NCBI RefSeq assembly: GCF_023159225.1
Contig: NC_063168.1
Location: forward strand, 64,955,398-65,019,397
Direction: 5' to 3'
Length of the DNA stretch: 64,000 nt
Source: Perognathus longimembris pacificus
Taxonomy: Eukaryota; Chordata; Mammalia; Rodentia; Heteromyidae
Numbering within the stretch: the stretch's first letter is position 1; each line of letters begins with the position of its first letter. The notes beneath the pieces were generated by a model. The model was not told the DNA's origin. It was given only the letters and a program-made list of their open reading frames with translations, and searched no databases. Of the stretch, positions 1 through 12,713 are shown one piece after another. A program made the translations under genes and the position numbers.

Positions 1-481
1 TATAATTAAATATGGCAATATCTGTCCTTTTATGTACTTTCCATATTTTCATACTCATCCATAATGACTTTCCTTTCATTGAGGTAGTAATAATAAAATA
101 TCCCAAGCTGTATAGCTCAATGTAAGAGGGAAGACTGAAGGATGGAAATTTTAGTAAATTATTAAATGCTTATCTTCTACTAGTCCCCATTGTGTGGACT
201 TTATAAAATATTTTCTTTGTAAAACTCTGTAAAACACAATAGCTGATTTTAAACTTAAGAATAATTCTAAAGAATTTGTGCTATTCTTTTTTCCAGCCTA
301 CAAGTGAATTACTGAATCAAAGAAAGTGTAACAAGGAAGGCAGATTCCCATAAATAAGGTAAGTGGTAGCTTCTAGGCCTGTGAAGGGTTCCAAGAGCTT
401 ATCCTGTTAGGACCACAATGGCTTTGTTTACACACTGCATTTCTTTTTTCTTTTCTTTTCTTTCTTTTTTTTCTTTTTTTT
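1..481. other. Unassigned AT-rich sequence
   Basis: No gene, SINE or L1 signature is recognisable here. The stretch ends in a T/C-rich tract (about 442-484) that forms the tail of the following reverse-strand SINE. Confidence 0.5.
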
Positions 482-677
482 TTTGGCCAATCCTGGGCTT
501 GAACTCAGGGCCAGAGCACTGTCCCTGGCTTATTTTTGCTCAAGGCTAGCACTCTACCACTTGAGCCACTGCACCACTTCTGGCTTTTTTCTGTTTATGT
601 GGTGCTGAGGACTAAAAAACCAGGGCTTCATGCATGCAAGGCAAACATGCTACTACTAAGCAGTATTCCCAGCCCCC
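482..677 (-). mobile_element. IDL-Geo SINE, reverse orientation
   Basis: Read on the minus strand, it has the ID-like left monomer (tRNA-Ala-derived, with a B-box like ggttcgattcc in better copies) and then the Geo monomer. On the plus strand the reversed Geo half ('cttgaactcagggcc', 'ctctaccacttgagccac') comes first and the reversed ID half ('gggcttcatgcatgc', 'cccagcccc') last. The T-rich run on its left is the reversed A tail. Several substitutions mark it as an older copy. Confidence 0.85.
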
Positions 678-844
678 TGCACTTTAAGGTCTAAGAACTG
701 CAGCCAAGACTTAGAGTGCTTTCCTTAATATTGATAAAACCAGAAGGGAGCTATTGCATAAATGAAGTGATTTATTTTTAAGTAACTACTAATGAACCAG
801 TACTGGAAATGTGGAGTGTGCGTGCATGTGGTTTGCAATTTTGT

Positions 845-988
845 TTTAGAAAATACTAGGAATTGAACTCTATGACTTGAGCCTCATGCTCCAGTCCTTT
901 ACTTAATTTTTCAGAAAGTCTCAGGCTTTTGTCTTCCTACCTTTGCCTTTAAGTTGCTGGAATAACAGATATATGCTATCAGATCTGG
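845..988 (-). mobile_element. Degraded SINE fragment, reverse orientation
   Basis: A weak match to the reversed 7SL/B1-like end of rodent SINEs: an 'ggaattgaactc'-like start, then 'aagttgctggaataacag' and a final 'atctggcc'. It is heavily mutated, so assignment is tentative. Confidence 0.35.
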
Positions 989-1007
989 CCCTTCGCACTT
1001 TTTTCTT

Positions 1008-1172
1008 TTTTTGGTGGATCATGGGGCTTGAACTCAAGGCTACAGCGCAGTCCCTGAGCTTTTATGCTTAAGACTACTGCTCTGCCACCTTAACCCTCAG
1101 CGCCACATGGGATCTTCCGATATCAGCCTCCTGATTAATTAGGGTTACAGGCATGAGCGACTGGCATGTGGC
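1008..1172 (-). mobile_element. Geo/7SL-like composite SINE, reverse orientation
   Basis: On the plus strand it begins with the reversed Geo unit ('ggggcttgaactcaaggc') and ends with a reversed B1/7SL-like unit ('atcagcctcctgat', 'ggttacaggcatgagc'). The middle is shortened compared with the full copies at 39640 and 56194. It is the first of three such copies laid head to tail up to 1671. Confidence 0.65.
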
Positions 1173-1195
1173 CCTTCGCCCTTTATATTTCTCTA

Positions 1196-1417
1196 ATCCT
1201 AGAACTTGAACTCAGGGCTTGAGCACTGTTCCTGAGCCTCTTTGTGCTCAAAGCTGACTACCACTTGAGCTACAGGACCACTTCTGGCTTTTTCTGAGTA
1301 GCTTATTGAAGATAAGAATCTCACCAACTTTCATGACCTCACTGGCTTTGGACCACTCCTCATATCCCAACCTACTAAATAGCTAGGATTACAGGTGCGG
1401 GCCACCGGCACCCAGCA
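1196..1417 (-). mobile_element. Geo/7SL-like composite SINE, reverse orientation
   Basis: Reversed Geo half ('acttgaactcagggcttg', 'ccacttctggctttttctg'), a linker resembling 'attggagataagagtctcac', and a reversed 7SL-like half ending 'agctaggattacaggtgc' and 'ggcacccagc'. It is nearly full length but diverged. Confidence 0.75.
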
Positions 1418-1423
1418 CTTTGC

Positions 1424-1671
1424 ATTTTTTTTTTTTTTTTGCCAAACCTTGGACTTGAACTTGACATTGGCACTGTCCCTGGACTTCTTTGTGCTCAAGG
1501 CTAGTACTTTTTCACTTGAGCCACAGCAACACTTCTGGCTTTTTCTGAAGTCATTTGGTGGAGATAAAACTCTGTCACAGAATTTCCTGCCCAGGCTGGC
1601 TTAGAACCACATCCTCAGATCTCAGCCTTCTGAGTAGCTGGATTACAGGTGTGAGCCACTGCTGTCCAGCT
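1424..1671 (-). mobile_element. Geo/7SL-like composite SINE, reverse orientation
   Basis: Preceded by a run of about 16 T (reversed A tail), then the reversed Geo half, the linker 'gtggagataaaactctgtc' and the reversed 7SL-like half 'gcccaggctggcttagaacc'...'gtgagccactgctgtccagc'. The 69-residue open frame over its left part is only a shadow of the repeat. Confidence 0.8.
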
Positions 1672-4600
1672 CCTTTACACTTTTTAAATCAAAGATTATG
1701 ACAGTCTTTTTAGTATAACAAAAAGAAAGCTTAACAAATTACATCGGAATAGAGCAAGTATGGGATTATGATGCTATCACAATTTTCTTCCTGGCCTGAA
1801 TCCTTAATCAGAATGCAATGTACTATTTTCTGATAGGAAACAAATAGTGAGTAGAGGTATTAAATAAAGTTCTGATGTTAGAACTTCTATGTATGAATGA
1901 GCACTGATATTTGAGTGCTCAGGACACATCAAAGGTGAAGCTATAAATAACTTTGAAACTATTTAAAGACATTTCCCTTTTATACAAATCATTTAGAGGA
2001 AACTATAATTATCACAGAGATAACTATTTATTAATACAGACAACTTAATCATAGTTGTTGACCCATGTGTTGTTTTTGAAAAGGACAGCAGGTTTAATTT
2101 ATTAAAATGCACTGTTTAATGACCCAGAACCACATCCTAACAACAGGTGATTTAACGGATACAAAAAAAAAGCACAATGGTATTAATGAATAAAGATTTC
2201 TTGATGCTTTGGCAAGAGGTAGAACTCAGACAAAAGGTCTTTGAACAGTTATAATTTACACGGTGAATCTTTAGTCCAATTTTATCTCATCAGAAGGTTG
2301 AGTTAGAAAGACCAAATTAATCCTTTTTGTTTGGTTGTGTTTCTTACTTTCTCTTCCTTCCCTAGCCAAATTTACCCTATTGGGATGGTTTTGTACTTGT
2401 GACATCTAAATATCATCCAAAACCTCAATGTCCTTGATTAGGTTTCTCCTATTTTGTCATTCTTATTAACTGCAGACATAATTCTCTTTACGGATTAGTT
2501 GTAGCTCTATAAATGCACACAAAACCTCTTTATCAGTTTCTCCCCATTTCTTCTTTCAAGTTTTCTTGTTGCTCTCATATCTCATATACAACTGCAGATT
2601 GGTTTCCTGCTTATTCGTGGCCTTTGGACTCCTACAAAAGGCTTTAATAATAGATCACATCGCCCCCAGGGATCTCTCTGTGGACTTTTGGCCATTGTAT
2701 TCTACATTGAGTTATTTCACCAAGATACATGCTCCTTTTTCTATGTCCAATCTTTTTCAGATAAGTCTCTACCTTTATTTACAACTACCAATCCAATATT
2801 CTTATGCCCCCAAACTCACACTTTGTCGTGAAATAGACAATTAAAAATGAATATACTTAAAAATGATGTAAAAAGCACAAGTAGGACATCTGATCCAATT
2901 CAGAAGGCCAGGAAGATTCCAGGAAGCTGATAAATCAAGGATGAGTCAGAGGAGCCTGCCGAGAAGATACGAGAGTGATGACAAACCCCAAAAGTGGACA
3001 GAGTAGAACTTCATGGAGCTCAACGTGATAGCAGTAGAGTGTGTGAGAAATGAATGCAGATAAATATGGCAGATGAGGTCATCAGGATAAGATTATAAAA
3101 GGCTTACTCTCCTAATGTGTTCAGGTAAGAGTTTAAAGATAACTTCAAGGATGATACTAAAAAGTACTTTTCAGTAAAACTAAATGAGAGTGTTAATCAA
3201 TCGGGATGATGTTTCAGTATTTACTAATTACAGAGGTACACTGAGTTAGATATTCAGAGTTAAATACATGGATTTAATAGTTTAATGATACAATTGACAT
3301 ACGGTAGAAAGATCTCATGACAAAAATGTGTAAGACTTCGTTACCTGTGTAGAAGCATTATGTGGATACAGGGTTTTTGTTGGAGATGGATTATTGAAAT
3401 TCCATTTGAGATGGGTAAAGCAGCAATGCAATTCTAAGTGGAGAGGTCTAGTAGATAATTAGATATGTGATTCGGGAGAACAGAATAAGTATATTGGCTG
3501 AACTTTTAGTTTTAGATTTGAGAGAAGTACATCATAAATATAATATATAAGATCATCGGTCTATCATGAGCAATAATTCTCTATAATGGGGAGGAAAATA
3601 ATAAAGGTGCAATGAATATGAGTGTATTTTCTCTTACAGTGAGAAAAATCATATCTGATTTTTAAAAATTTTTCACGATATAGAATTCATGCCATGTTTT
3701 ACAAGGAAAATGAAGGCTGGATAGCAGCTTGACAACCATGATAAATTGTGCCTTAGAATGAAGGAAATGCACAATAGAATTGATAAAGGGAAGGGAAGTT
3801 AGGAGTTTGTAAATAGACTAGAGTGAGCTAAGTGTTAAGTGTAGGAGCTCATCATCATTCTTAGAAATGGCAGCTATCCCAGTTTATGACTGTGGCAATT
3901 AAATAGAGATGCCACTTGCCAACATAACCATGACAACTAGCCATAACCCAAACCCAGCTTCTAATATATGTTTAGTACTTTAATTGCCCAAGAGAATAAC
4001 AGGTCACCCTTGCTATTCTAAAGATGGGAAAAATAATACTATTGAGGGAGAAGAAGCAATATGATCAAGGAAATCCAGATACATGGTAGGTGAATCCCAC
4101 AAAGTTAAGTGATGATGCTTCACTATGAGGCACCAAGACTCTATTTCTTAAGTTTGTTAAGCTTTCTTCCTTCATGAAGTGACTTCTACTTTGTTAGCAC
4201 CATTGGTCAGTGATCCTATTCTGATCTGATTGTGCCTGAGCAAAGGACAGTGACATCAACCAGGAGATACAGAAATTCCTGCCAGGGTAGAAGTAGATTT
4301 TACAACCTGCTGCAATGCCTGCCAAATTTGAAATTCTAAGCATCATTCTTTCAAATGTTAATAAAATGTTTTTAAATTCCATTTCACAATACAAAATTCC
4401 AGAAGTGTCTGAAATTTTAAGCAGCTTAATTGCCATCTTTACATACTGTATTTCTAAAATGAAATATGAGTTGATTTAGTGTGTGTGGATACTTGTGTGT
4501 GTGCATGCACACACACAGTGCCAGAGATTTGACTTTTGCTCTTTATTGCACTTCTTAAACTAGCTACACTTGGCAATTCATTTACATCAATAATTGAAAA

Positions 4601-6640
4601 GCCATCAGTCTCCTCTTGTCTTAAACACTTTGCTATGCGCACTAATGATATGCATGATTGGCTATTGCCATAAAAATGCGCCATAAATTTTTTAAAGATA
4701 ATTCAACTACAGAGAATGAATCAATATGAACCACAGTGATAACATATGAGAGTCTCTCTAATGCTACTTCAAAGTACTTAGTGCTTCTCTTGATGAGGAC
4801 CTGTCATTGCTTCTGGTTGAAGTTTCATGCAGTGATTTAGCACTTTCCTCTTTACAAAAGTTGCCTAAGAGACAAAGGTCTCATCTGCCAGTTTGGAAGT
4901 ACACTCATCACACTTCTTTGGCTTTATACTTTCTACCAGTTATCAATGTAACTAAAGAGGTCCTCTTGCATTTATGTGTGCTCCAAAATTGGACATGATG
5001 TACGGCATTCAATCATTCACATAATCATTCATTTGATGATCTTCTTAAGTGTATTTCTTCTTAAACACATGTTGGTCTTATATTAGATACTTATCATACA
5101 TTAGAAGGTATACATTGCAAAAAAAATAAAACAAAAAAAGAAGAAAAACTGAGCTATAGCCAATTCTGAGTCTAGTCTTTTCTGAGTCACAGTGTTGAAA
5201 TTTAATGAGACATTCTGGGGCTCAAATACACAAAATGATTTACTCATTTACTTTTAGAAATGTTACTGGCAGGTCATTTCTCAGCCTGAGAAACCACTGG
5301 AGACTAAGGGACAAAAGCCAGATAAAGTGACATTTCTTCAGCATCCTCTACCCTAAGGCAGAGACTGCAGGGCATCTGATAGAAACTAAACTTTACAGTT
5401 CGTCATTTCAGGTAATGAAACGTGTAAAGCCCAGATCTGACTCTCTTCTCTACATAGATTATTCTATGGAACATCCCTGGATGTACTTTAGAGAAAAATA
5501 GTTCAATGCTGCTGAGATATGGATATTTAGATATCAAGAATCCCCAGGGATTGGACAGACATGCAATTCTAGGAAAAAGCAGCACTTCAAGTTTGTTTCT
5601 ACTTTGCCTTATAGCACATATTTTTTCCAGAAATATGCGCAAATGCACATAAACACACATGCTGGAAGTCTATGTTTTCAAGTGTAACTAACTCTCTAAA
5701 GGTGCTGTCCATGTAATTGAAAGTGACTGAATCCATAAATTGCTGAAATGAGATCAATTTTTTTAAATCTCATATAATAACATCTATGTGCTCCTGTGTG
5801 TGTGTGTTTGTGTGTGTTTGTGTGTGTGTGAGTGTGTGTTAAGCACTGTGATTGCTGGTCACAGATAGAACTTCCTTATGTTCCATTTATTATCTGTTTG
5901 TGTTCTTCTACCCATCAAGATTGTAACTCTGAACTCTGCTAATTCATCTACATGCACTTAAAAGATGTATACTACACAGAGTTGCACATATCCTATTTGT
6001 ATGGGATCTTAGCTTACAGAGAGGTCTGGCTTGTTCCCTCCATAATACATCCATTTGATCCATATTGTACTACTTACAAGAGTGTTTTACCTCTTGTTTA
6101 AAGCAACTGGTAGCTCTTTGCTTTCTGGGGGCTGCATTGAATAGGTGAGGCTAGCTTGACTTATTTGTTGTAGTTTTTCCCGCTGAATCCAGAAATGTAT
6201 TTTGTTGAACGTGTATAGCTTTTGCATCATTTTAAAGTCTACAAATTTTAAATCTGGAACTACTTGTACATAATTTTGTGCATTGACCCTATATTGCATT
6301 TTGCTGGATATAAGCAGTTGTTTAGTATACTTTTGTAGATTCCATACCTTGGGCATACAAAATAAATCATCACTGAAGGATAATTGTTCTAATTCTTCTT
6401 TATGACTTCATTCCTTCCTCTTGCTTCTTGCTTTCATGGGTAGCCCTTACAGGATTATATGTAGTAGAACTGGTGAAAGAAACAACTAACTTCATTCTTT
6501 GACTAACAATGTCTGATAACTTAGTAACATTAAACATGATGGTAAATGTATTTGTTTAGATTCATTAAATCAATTTTGATGAAATCTTCCATTTTTCCCA
6601 AGATTTCTAGTGATAGTAATGTGGTCGTGAGAATAAAGAG
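1672..6640. other. Unassigned, apparently non-coding sequence
   Basis: About 5 kb without a SINE or L1 that I can recognise. Open frames are short (98 codons or fewer), lie on both strands and resemble no protein I know. Minor features are a mixed purine-pyrimidine GT/CA patch near 4480-4520 and a TG repeat at 5793-5840 (listed separately). It may be intron or intergenic sequence. Confidence 0.45.
5793..5840. repeat. Interrupted (TG)n microsatellite
   Basis: Runs of TG broken by 'tttg' and 'agtg' units. There is no adjacent SINE, so it is probably an independent microsatellite. Confidence 0.85.
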
Positions 6641-8400
6641 AGGAAAATGACTTCAACAGGTCAGACCTAATTTAAAGGGAAATTGATGAGGGACACCATG
6701 GTGACCTGAGGAGAGTCAGGAGACACTGAAACATGGCTGAGGTGGAGGGAACTAAGTAGGGATAATGGGTGGAGGGCAGGGTCCCAGGTAGCTGGAGGGT
6801 TCAAAGAGTTTCACATGTTTATGGTGCAGGTCTGGCTATGGGAACCTATTTTTTGAGCAAGTCTCCTGCCTTGTCTCTTAGGTGCCTATCCTATGAGATG
6901 GTGGAGGTGTAGGCTTTCATAATTAGATTAAGATTCTGGGTTGGAGATTGGGCTGGAGAATTTTGGGAAGATCTCTGAGGGAATGGTAGTCAGTGGGACA
7001 AGCCATGGGAGCAATACTGAGTTATGAGAACAAAGCAGATTCGCATCATTTGAGACCCTGAACGGATATAAAAGTTGAGTGTCATCATGGTGTTTTCTGA
7101 TTCCTTCCTGCTGACAAAGGGGCATCAAGAGTTACTGGGCTGTGATCTTCATGGTCCAGGTCTGTGTTGGGCAAAGTGGTGTCAGTGAAGCCTCAGGGTG
7201 CCTGAAGTAATAGGATGGCCTTGGCTTCCTCCTGGGTTGTGACCTGGGTGAAGGTTGTTACCGTTACAGAGAAACTTTTGAAAAAAAGCTAAGAAAACAG
7301 AGTACATGGAGGACTAAGAGGATGACTGTTAAAGGTACAAACACAGGGGCCAGTCCGGGGACTGTTGTGAGAGGGAATCCCATTAGGATGTCACAAGGAG
7401 TGATGCCCAGCATCTATTAAGATGTTCCAGCAATGGAGTTGAAGTCAGACAATAGGCTGACAAGGTGGCAGGACTGGTTCATATGAAGGACACAGGAGAA
7501 CACACTCTGGACAGAAAGCAGGAAAGTTCCATTTGGAATACAAATCCAGTTATATCCAGTTAGAGGGAAGGAGGAATTTCCATGTAACTAGGCAGGGAGC
7601 AGGAAGGGAGTGTCCAGGGTTTCTGGCAACAGGGTAGGGAAGAGCTTGGTGGATTTTTAAGGATAACACCCAGATGTTGTGTAAGGCCTGGCTTTGCGCA
7701 AATAACCTAGTTTGGCTGGAGTTTAATTATTTAAAATTATAAATAGGAATAGAATTGATTACATGCTGATATATATATGCATATATATATATATATATAT
7801 TTATGCTGTATACTGATTTCTGAAATCAAATTCTTTCAAGAGGTCCAGACTTAGGTATGGCATACTTTGAATCTTGTGACAATCACTATGTGTGTTCACA
7901 CAAAGACAAAAGTTAGTAAAGGAGTTCTGCATGTGTAATCTTCCTAACATTTGGGAGTATGAAACTTGTTGACTTTCATGTGAATATGTCTGAAAGGTCT
8001 AGACAGCATGTGGAGCTGTGTCTTTCTTGGCTAGGAGCCATCTGAATTCTTTCTTCTGTCTTTTTAGTGTACTGTCTGGTTCATCTACCATGTGCAATTC
8101 TTATGAAGAAACATTCTAAGGCACTGTTTGATTTCCATAAGTGGAAAAGAAGAGAGAATGAGGCATATCTTAAAGAGAGAGAAATGCTAGGGAAAAGATG
8201 CCCTAGGGTTTAGACAGAAGAAGTAGAAAGATGCAGAGGGGTCTGCCTGGAACATTGAGGGTAGGAGAGAAGGCTGTGATGTTCAGGAATGTAGGCAGAA
8301 CTCCTGGCAGATAAGAGAGTGGTGTCCAGAACTCAGTACCTCAGTTCCCATATGTCCTCACTATCAATGAGTGGAGAAAGCCAGCCAGCAAAGGAGTCGG
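6641..8400. other. Unassigned region of higher GC, possibly an ancient repeat
   Basis: Composition shifts to G-rich/purine-rich text on the plus strand ('ggaggg', 'gggcag', 'ggtctg') compared with the AT-rich surroundings. The texture suggests an old LTR-retroelement remnant, but no TG...CA ends, primer site or protein motif could be found. An (AT)n tract lies at about 7770-7800. It holds no supported gene. Confidence 0.25.
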
Positions 8401-8429
8401 GAGGCTGGCCCTGTTCCTGTAAGTTATAT

Positions 8430-8705
8430 CTGGATGCATTATTCATATTTGATAAATCATTTAGAGGCAGCTACTTTATTAGCTTATAAAGCACATTATA
8501 TGGTTTTAAATTGTTAATACAGGCTGTTGTGATGCATACTGTACCTTAGAAAAGCCATGCATCACTTTAATTCATAGCCTCATTATAAAGCTTGTTACAA
8601 AGTGCTGCATTATTGCAGGGCAGTGGTATAACATGGCTGCAAGAAACTTGAATGTTTTATTTACACCATTTGTGGCTTTGTGTTGCTCATAAGACACACA
8701 CTGGA
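8430..8705. other. Candidate conserved non-coding element
   Basis: Repeat-free, CpG-free, balanced-AT sequence rich in TAAT/ATTA-type homeodomain cores and short inverted words ('ttattagcttataa', 'gatgcatac'/'atgcatcac'). No frame is open for long. This texture is typical of vertebrate conserved non-coding DNA, but conservation itself cannot be seen from one genome, so this is only a nomination. Confidence 0.2.
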
Positions 8706-8907
8706 AGATGGAAACTGAACAGACTTTAAACTTCTTGAAACCATATATTGAATGTCTTCTTTCTTTCAGACTTGGCTTAGTCCTGGGTTAGTATTTGACG
8801 CTAGTGTAGTAAGATATGTTTTCAAAAAGAAAAATCTTTGTAGGTGTTAACTTGCATGGCTATTTTGGACAGTTACCTTGTCGTTTTTTAGGTTTATTTA
8901 ATTTGGT

Positions 8908-9146
8908 GTGTTGGTTCTTGTGCTTGGACTCAGGGACTGAATGCTATCCCCTAGCTGTTTTGCTCAAAGCTGAGACAGCCACTTGAATCACAGCTCCATT
9001 TATGGTTTGTTTGTTTGTATGTTTTTTTTTGGCACAGTTAATTGGAGATAAGAGTCTCATAGACTTTCTTGTCAGGGTTGGCTTTGAATCTTAACCTTTG
9101 CAATCTTACTTGGGATGGCAGGATTGAGCCACTTGTGCGTGGCTTA
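8908..9146 (-). mobile_element. Geo/7SL-like composite SINE, reverse orientation
   Basis: Reversed Geo half ('gcttggactcagggac', 'gccacttgaatcacag'), linker 'ttaattggagataagagtc', then a degraded reversed 7SL-like half ending 'ggattgagccacttgtg'. A T/G-rich insertion (about 9005-9032) separates the halves. Confidence 0.75.
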
Positions 9147-10449
9147 CTTGTCTTCTTGACAACATCAATTCAAAGACATTTCTTACTATCTATGTGCTAG
9201 AGATTATACAAGAAATGGGGGATAAAATGGTTAGTAGTGTGGCTTTTCCTCTGGTTTTTGACTGTTTATCAGATCTAGTGAAAAAGGTAAATGGGCCATA
9301 TTTTTGCTGAGGGATAGAAATGAAGTGAGTTTTTAGGTAATTTATAGGTTAAAAGGATAGTATTCTAGAAAAACAGCCAGAAGCCCTCAAGTCTAAGTCA
9401 TCAGTAAACCTTCATTTGAACTAAAGGTCTATCTAGATCTTCCAAGAAGAACATGTTGACAAAGAAGCCCAGAAAGCCTGAACTTGAATTATGGTTCACT
9501 TATGGGATTCCTCTGCTTAGATATGTTACTGAGAATGATTTTTGCTTCATTTCATGGAGTCATTATGAGATTAACAAAGTAAATACTGTTGTAAGGTGAT
9601 TCCATTCAGTGAGATACAGAGAAGCCACATTTTTAAGAGGTTTAATTGGCAGTCTTTATTGGAAAGCTGGTGAATGTAGGGGGACTCTTGTCCCAAAGCC
9701 CTGCAGTCCCACTTAACACCATTAGAAAACTGAGTCATGACAGAAGGAGAGGAAAGTGCAGAAAAACTACCAACAACCCAGATCAACCCCAATAGATAGC
9801 TGAAGTGGGATGTCATGTTGACTAGAGCAGAGTCAGTAGATTGAACATAGAACATGAGGCCTGGCATTATGACCTCTGAGCTTGTTTGACCCTAAAACAG
9901 GGTCAGGTCAGGAAGGAGGGTCACAGGAAACTCAAGAATTTCCCAAGTTCCAGACATATGACTGACAGATTCAGTAACCTGTCATCCAAGTCCCCCGTCT
10001 CTAGAAATTCAGGCTGGCCCATCACCATGGAGGTGGGACTTCCCTGGTGCTAAGGAACAGGATACATTTATGTATCTTCACTGGATCAAAACAATATTGT
10101 ATCTTTGCAATTCAAAGGATGGCTTGTCTAACTTCTGAACCTTGGAAGCTGGGTGGACAGCCCCCATCACTTGGTTAGGCACTGGAATGTCTGTGAAAAC
10201 AAGGTGACTGACTTAGACCTAGACTTTCCCTTACTTCAGTACTTAGCTAGACATTTGGAACTTTTTAGATGTTCAGTCAATTGTCCATTTTGTTGTAGTT
10301 GTCCATAAAGTGAACACAGAAAATGATAAGAAATCTCAGAATGAGGAGAAGCAGGTTCACCTGTATACATTGAGATGCACAGCAGTAAATCACCAAGGAT
10401 TAAATTATATTTTTATGTTTGCGATTTTTTTACCTGTAATTTTTTTTCT
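9147..10449. other. Unassigned, apparently non-coding sequence
   Basis: No recognisable repeat core or protein. The longest frame (98 codons, minus strand, 9571-9867) resembles nothing I know and lacks any supporting splice or promoter context. Confidence 0.4.
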
Positions 10450-10528
10450 GTTTTGGTACTGGGGATCAACCCAGAACACTGTACTTGTTAGGTGAGTGCT
10501 TTGTTACTGAGCTACATCCCAGCCCAAG
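10450..10528 (-). mobile_element. ID-like (tRNA-Ala-derived) SINE monomer, reverse orientation
   Basis: The plus strand reads 'ggtactggggatcaaccc'...'gtgagtgctttgttactgag'...'ctacatcccagccc', the reverse complement of an ID monomer with its polymerase III A and B box region. No Geo half follows, so this is a lone monomer or a truncated older copy. Confidence 0.7.
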
Positions 10529-11031
10529 CTGATATTTTTTAGGTTATCAAAAACACATCTCAAATGTAAGTTTTTTTCAGTTTATATATACTCCAACTGG
10601 GTACCCTATGCCTTGACATCATTCTTCTCTTGTGAAAGGCTCATCTGTTCAGTATTCCAAACATAAAACTAATGGTGTGTTTGTTTTTCATTCAAAAATT
10701 TAACTGCTAGTGAGTATCTGTATTGTTGAGTAGTAGGGAAACAGTGGAGCCTAGGAGAAGAAAGGTCACGAAAGGCATTGCATATCAGCCTAGAGATCAC
10801 AGGCTCAGGATCTGAAAATAGCAAGCCCGCCATTAGTCCTTAAAGGTTTAGAGAAAGTACTAGTTCTTCAGGGTTTGTCTTGGGAAGTCGTTTGGATGAG
10901 AGCGTAAGAGGAACAAGCAGTGGTGTCAGATTAGAGGAGAAGACTAAGTTGATACGTTCTAATATTACACACCTTCTCATCTTCTGACATCTTAAACATC
11001 TGTTTCTTTCAGTTTTCATGACATACTTTTC

Positions 11032-11032
<1 letters not shown>

Positions 11033-11079
<47 letters not shown>
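11033..11079. repeat. (CTAT)n microsatellite joined to a SINE tail
   Basis: About 11 tandem CTAT units ending directly at the 3' end of the reverse-strand SINE that follows. The position is where the SINE's A-rich tail would be, so the array probably grew from that tail. Confidence 0.9.
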
Positions 11080-11080
<1 letters not shown>

Positions 11081-11081
<1 letters not shown>

Positions 11082-11275
11082 ATTGCCAGTACTGGGGCTT
11101 GGATTCAGGACCTGAGCACTATCCCTGGCTTCTTTTTTCTCAAGGCTAGCACTCTACCACTTGAACCACAGCACCACTTCTGGCTTTTTCTATATATGTG
11201 GTGCTGAGGAATCAAACCCAGGACTTCATGTATGTGAGGCAAGTACGCTACCACTAGGCCATACTCCCAAGCCCT
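11081..11275 (-). mobile_element. IDL-Geo SINE, full length, reverse orientation
   Basis: Reversed Geo monomer ('ccagtactggggcttgg', 'gctagcactctaccacttg') followed by reversed ID-like monomer ('gtggtgctgaggaatcaaa', 'taccactaggccatactccc'). Both monomers are complete and the divergence is modest. The tail side carries the CTAT array. Confidence 0.9.
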
Positions 11276-12589
11276 CATGATGTACTTTTAACCCCTCACT
11301 TGCATGACAATCATAGCCAATGTTCATTAGAGTTCTCTCTGCTGCAGAACAACAATGAAACAGCCTTCTGCGGGTTCTTTAGGAAATATGTGCTGCTCTA
11401 AGCTCCTCAGGGAGTTTAGGGAAAAGCAGAAATGAGACAGCTTTGGAATGGGCAGCCAAGTATGACCCAAATGATATTATTACACCAAATTCTGGAATTT
11501 TAAAATGCCTCTTTGATGCATATGGAAAATGTACAGTAACATTTGCCCTTACACTTATTTTAAGTTAAAAGAATGATGGAATGGAAATGAGTTTGCCCTA
11601 AATCTCCTACATACTGTGATTTAGTCTTACTTGAAATAATTTTTTTTAGAATTGGAGAAACATTTTTCTGAATGTTGAACATAGAAGAAAAAAAGAGAAG
11701 GCTCATGTATTTCAGTTAATAAAGTTCATTGTTAGCAAGTCATTTACATCAAAAATAAGCATAGGGAAAAGGAGGGATCTATGCAAATCCTTTTTTTAGA
11801 TGGGATCTGTGGTAACAGGTGAACATCCAGACCAAAGAAACTTTTTCATCTGGTACCTTTTGATTTCTGAGGCCCTGAAATAGTGTAAAGAAGAGAAGAA
11901 CACACAGACCACAAATGCCTCAAAAGAGTTGCTAACACCAACTGACTTTCTTCTAACTTTTGGCTTACGAAACTAACACCTGTGCACGTCTTACTCCATT
12001 TCCATCATCCTGGTATTTTTATGAAAGGTGGTGATAAAGGTGGAATGAGTTCTTTTACTTTCATTTATTTGGGGTGAGCTATATCCAGCTGGCAGAAGAA
12101 ACTACATAACCTTAATTGCCACGTAGGCACTCATGGGTGCATAAATGAGCCCCGGCACAATCAGCACAGTCTTAAGCTTCAGCTAGTCAATGTACATAGA
12201 AATGGGTTCTCTGATCTCTTTTGTTTAAAACTGAAATAGCTGTTCACTCTGCGTCCTCAATGAGTTCCTAGTTCAAGGAAAGCACCCAGGAAATAGCCCC
12301 CCAGGGACAATTTGGAACCTGGTAGAGAAATAGGAACTCTCTCTTTAATTTGGATTGTGTACTGTGGTCCAGTTTCCTGCCCCGTTTCTGATTGTGTCAG
12401 GAGCCCCTGACAACATGAGAATTTGTCTGCTACTTTCTGACTGTGTGTTAGGCTATCACTTACTGAAGAAGAAGGAAAGAAAGCAGAATATATGCCCAGA
12501 TATCCCTTTTCAGATACCCCTTTTGTTTCCAAACAAAGTATGCCACCTTCCATTAGATTTATGGTGATGTTTTCTTTCGTTTTTCTTTT

Positions 12590-12623
12590 TTCCCTCTTCC
12601 TCTCTCCCTCCCTTCCTCCCTCC

Positions 12624-12708
<85 letters not shown>
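12590..12708. repeat. Compound microsatellite: CCT-rich, (TG)n, (GA)n
   Basis: A pyrimidine-rich CCT tract, about 20 TG units (12627-12666) and about 21 GA units (12667-12708) run into the reverse-strand SINE at 12709. The open frames across it (poly-SL, HT, CV, ER) are low-complexity artefacts. Confidence 0.95.
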
Positions 12709-12713
<5 letters not shown>

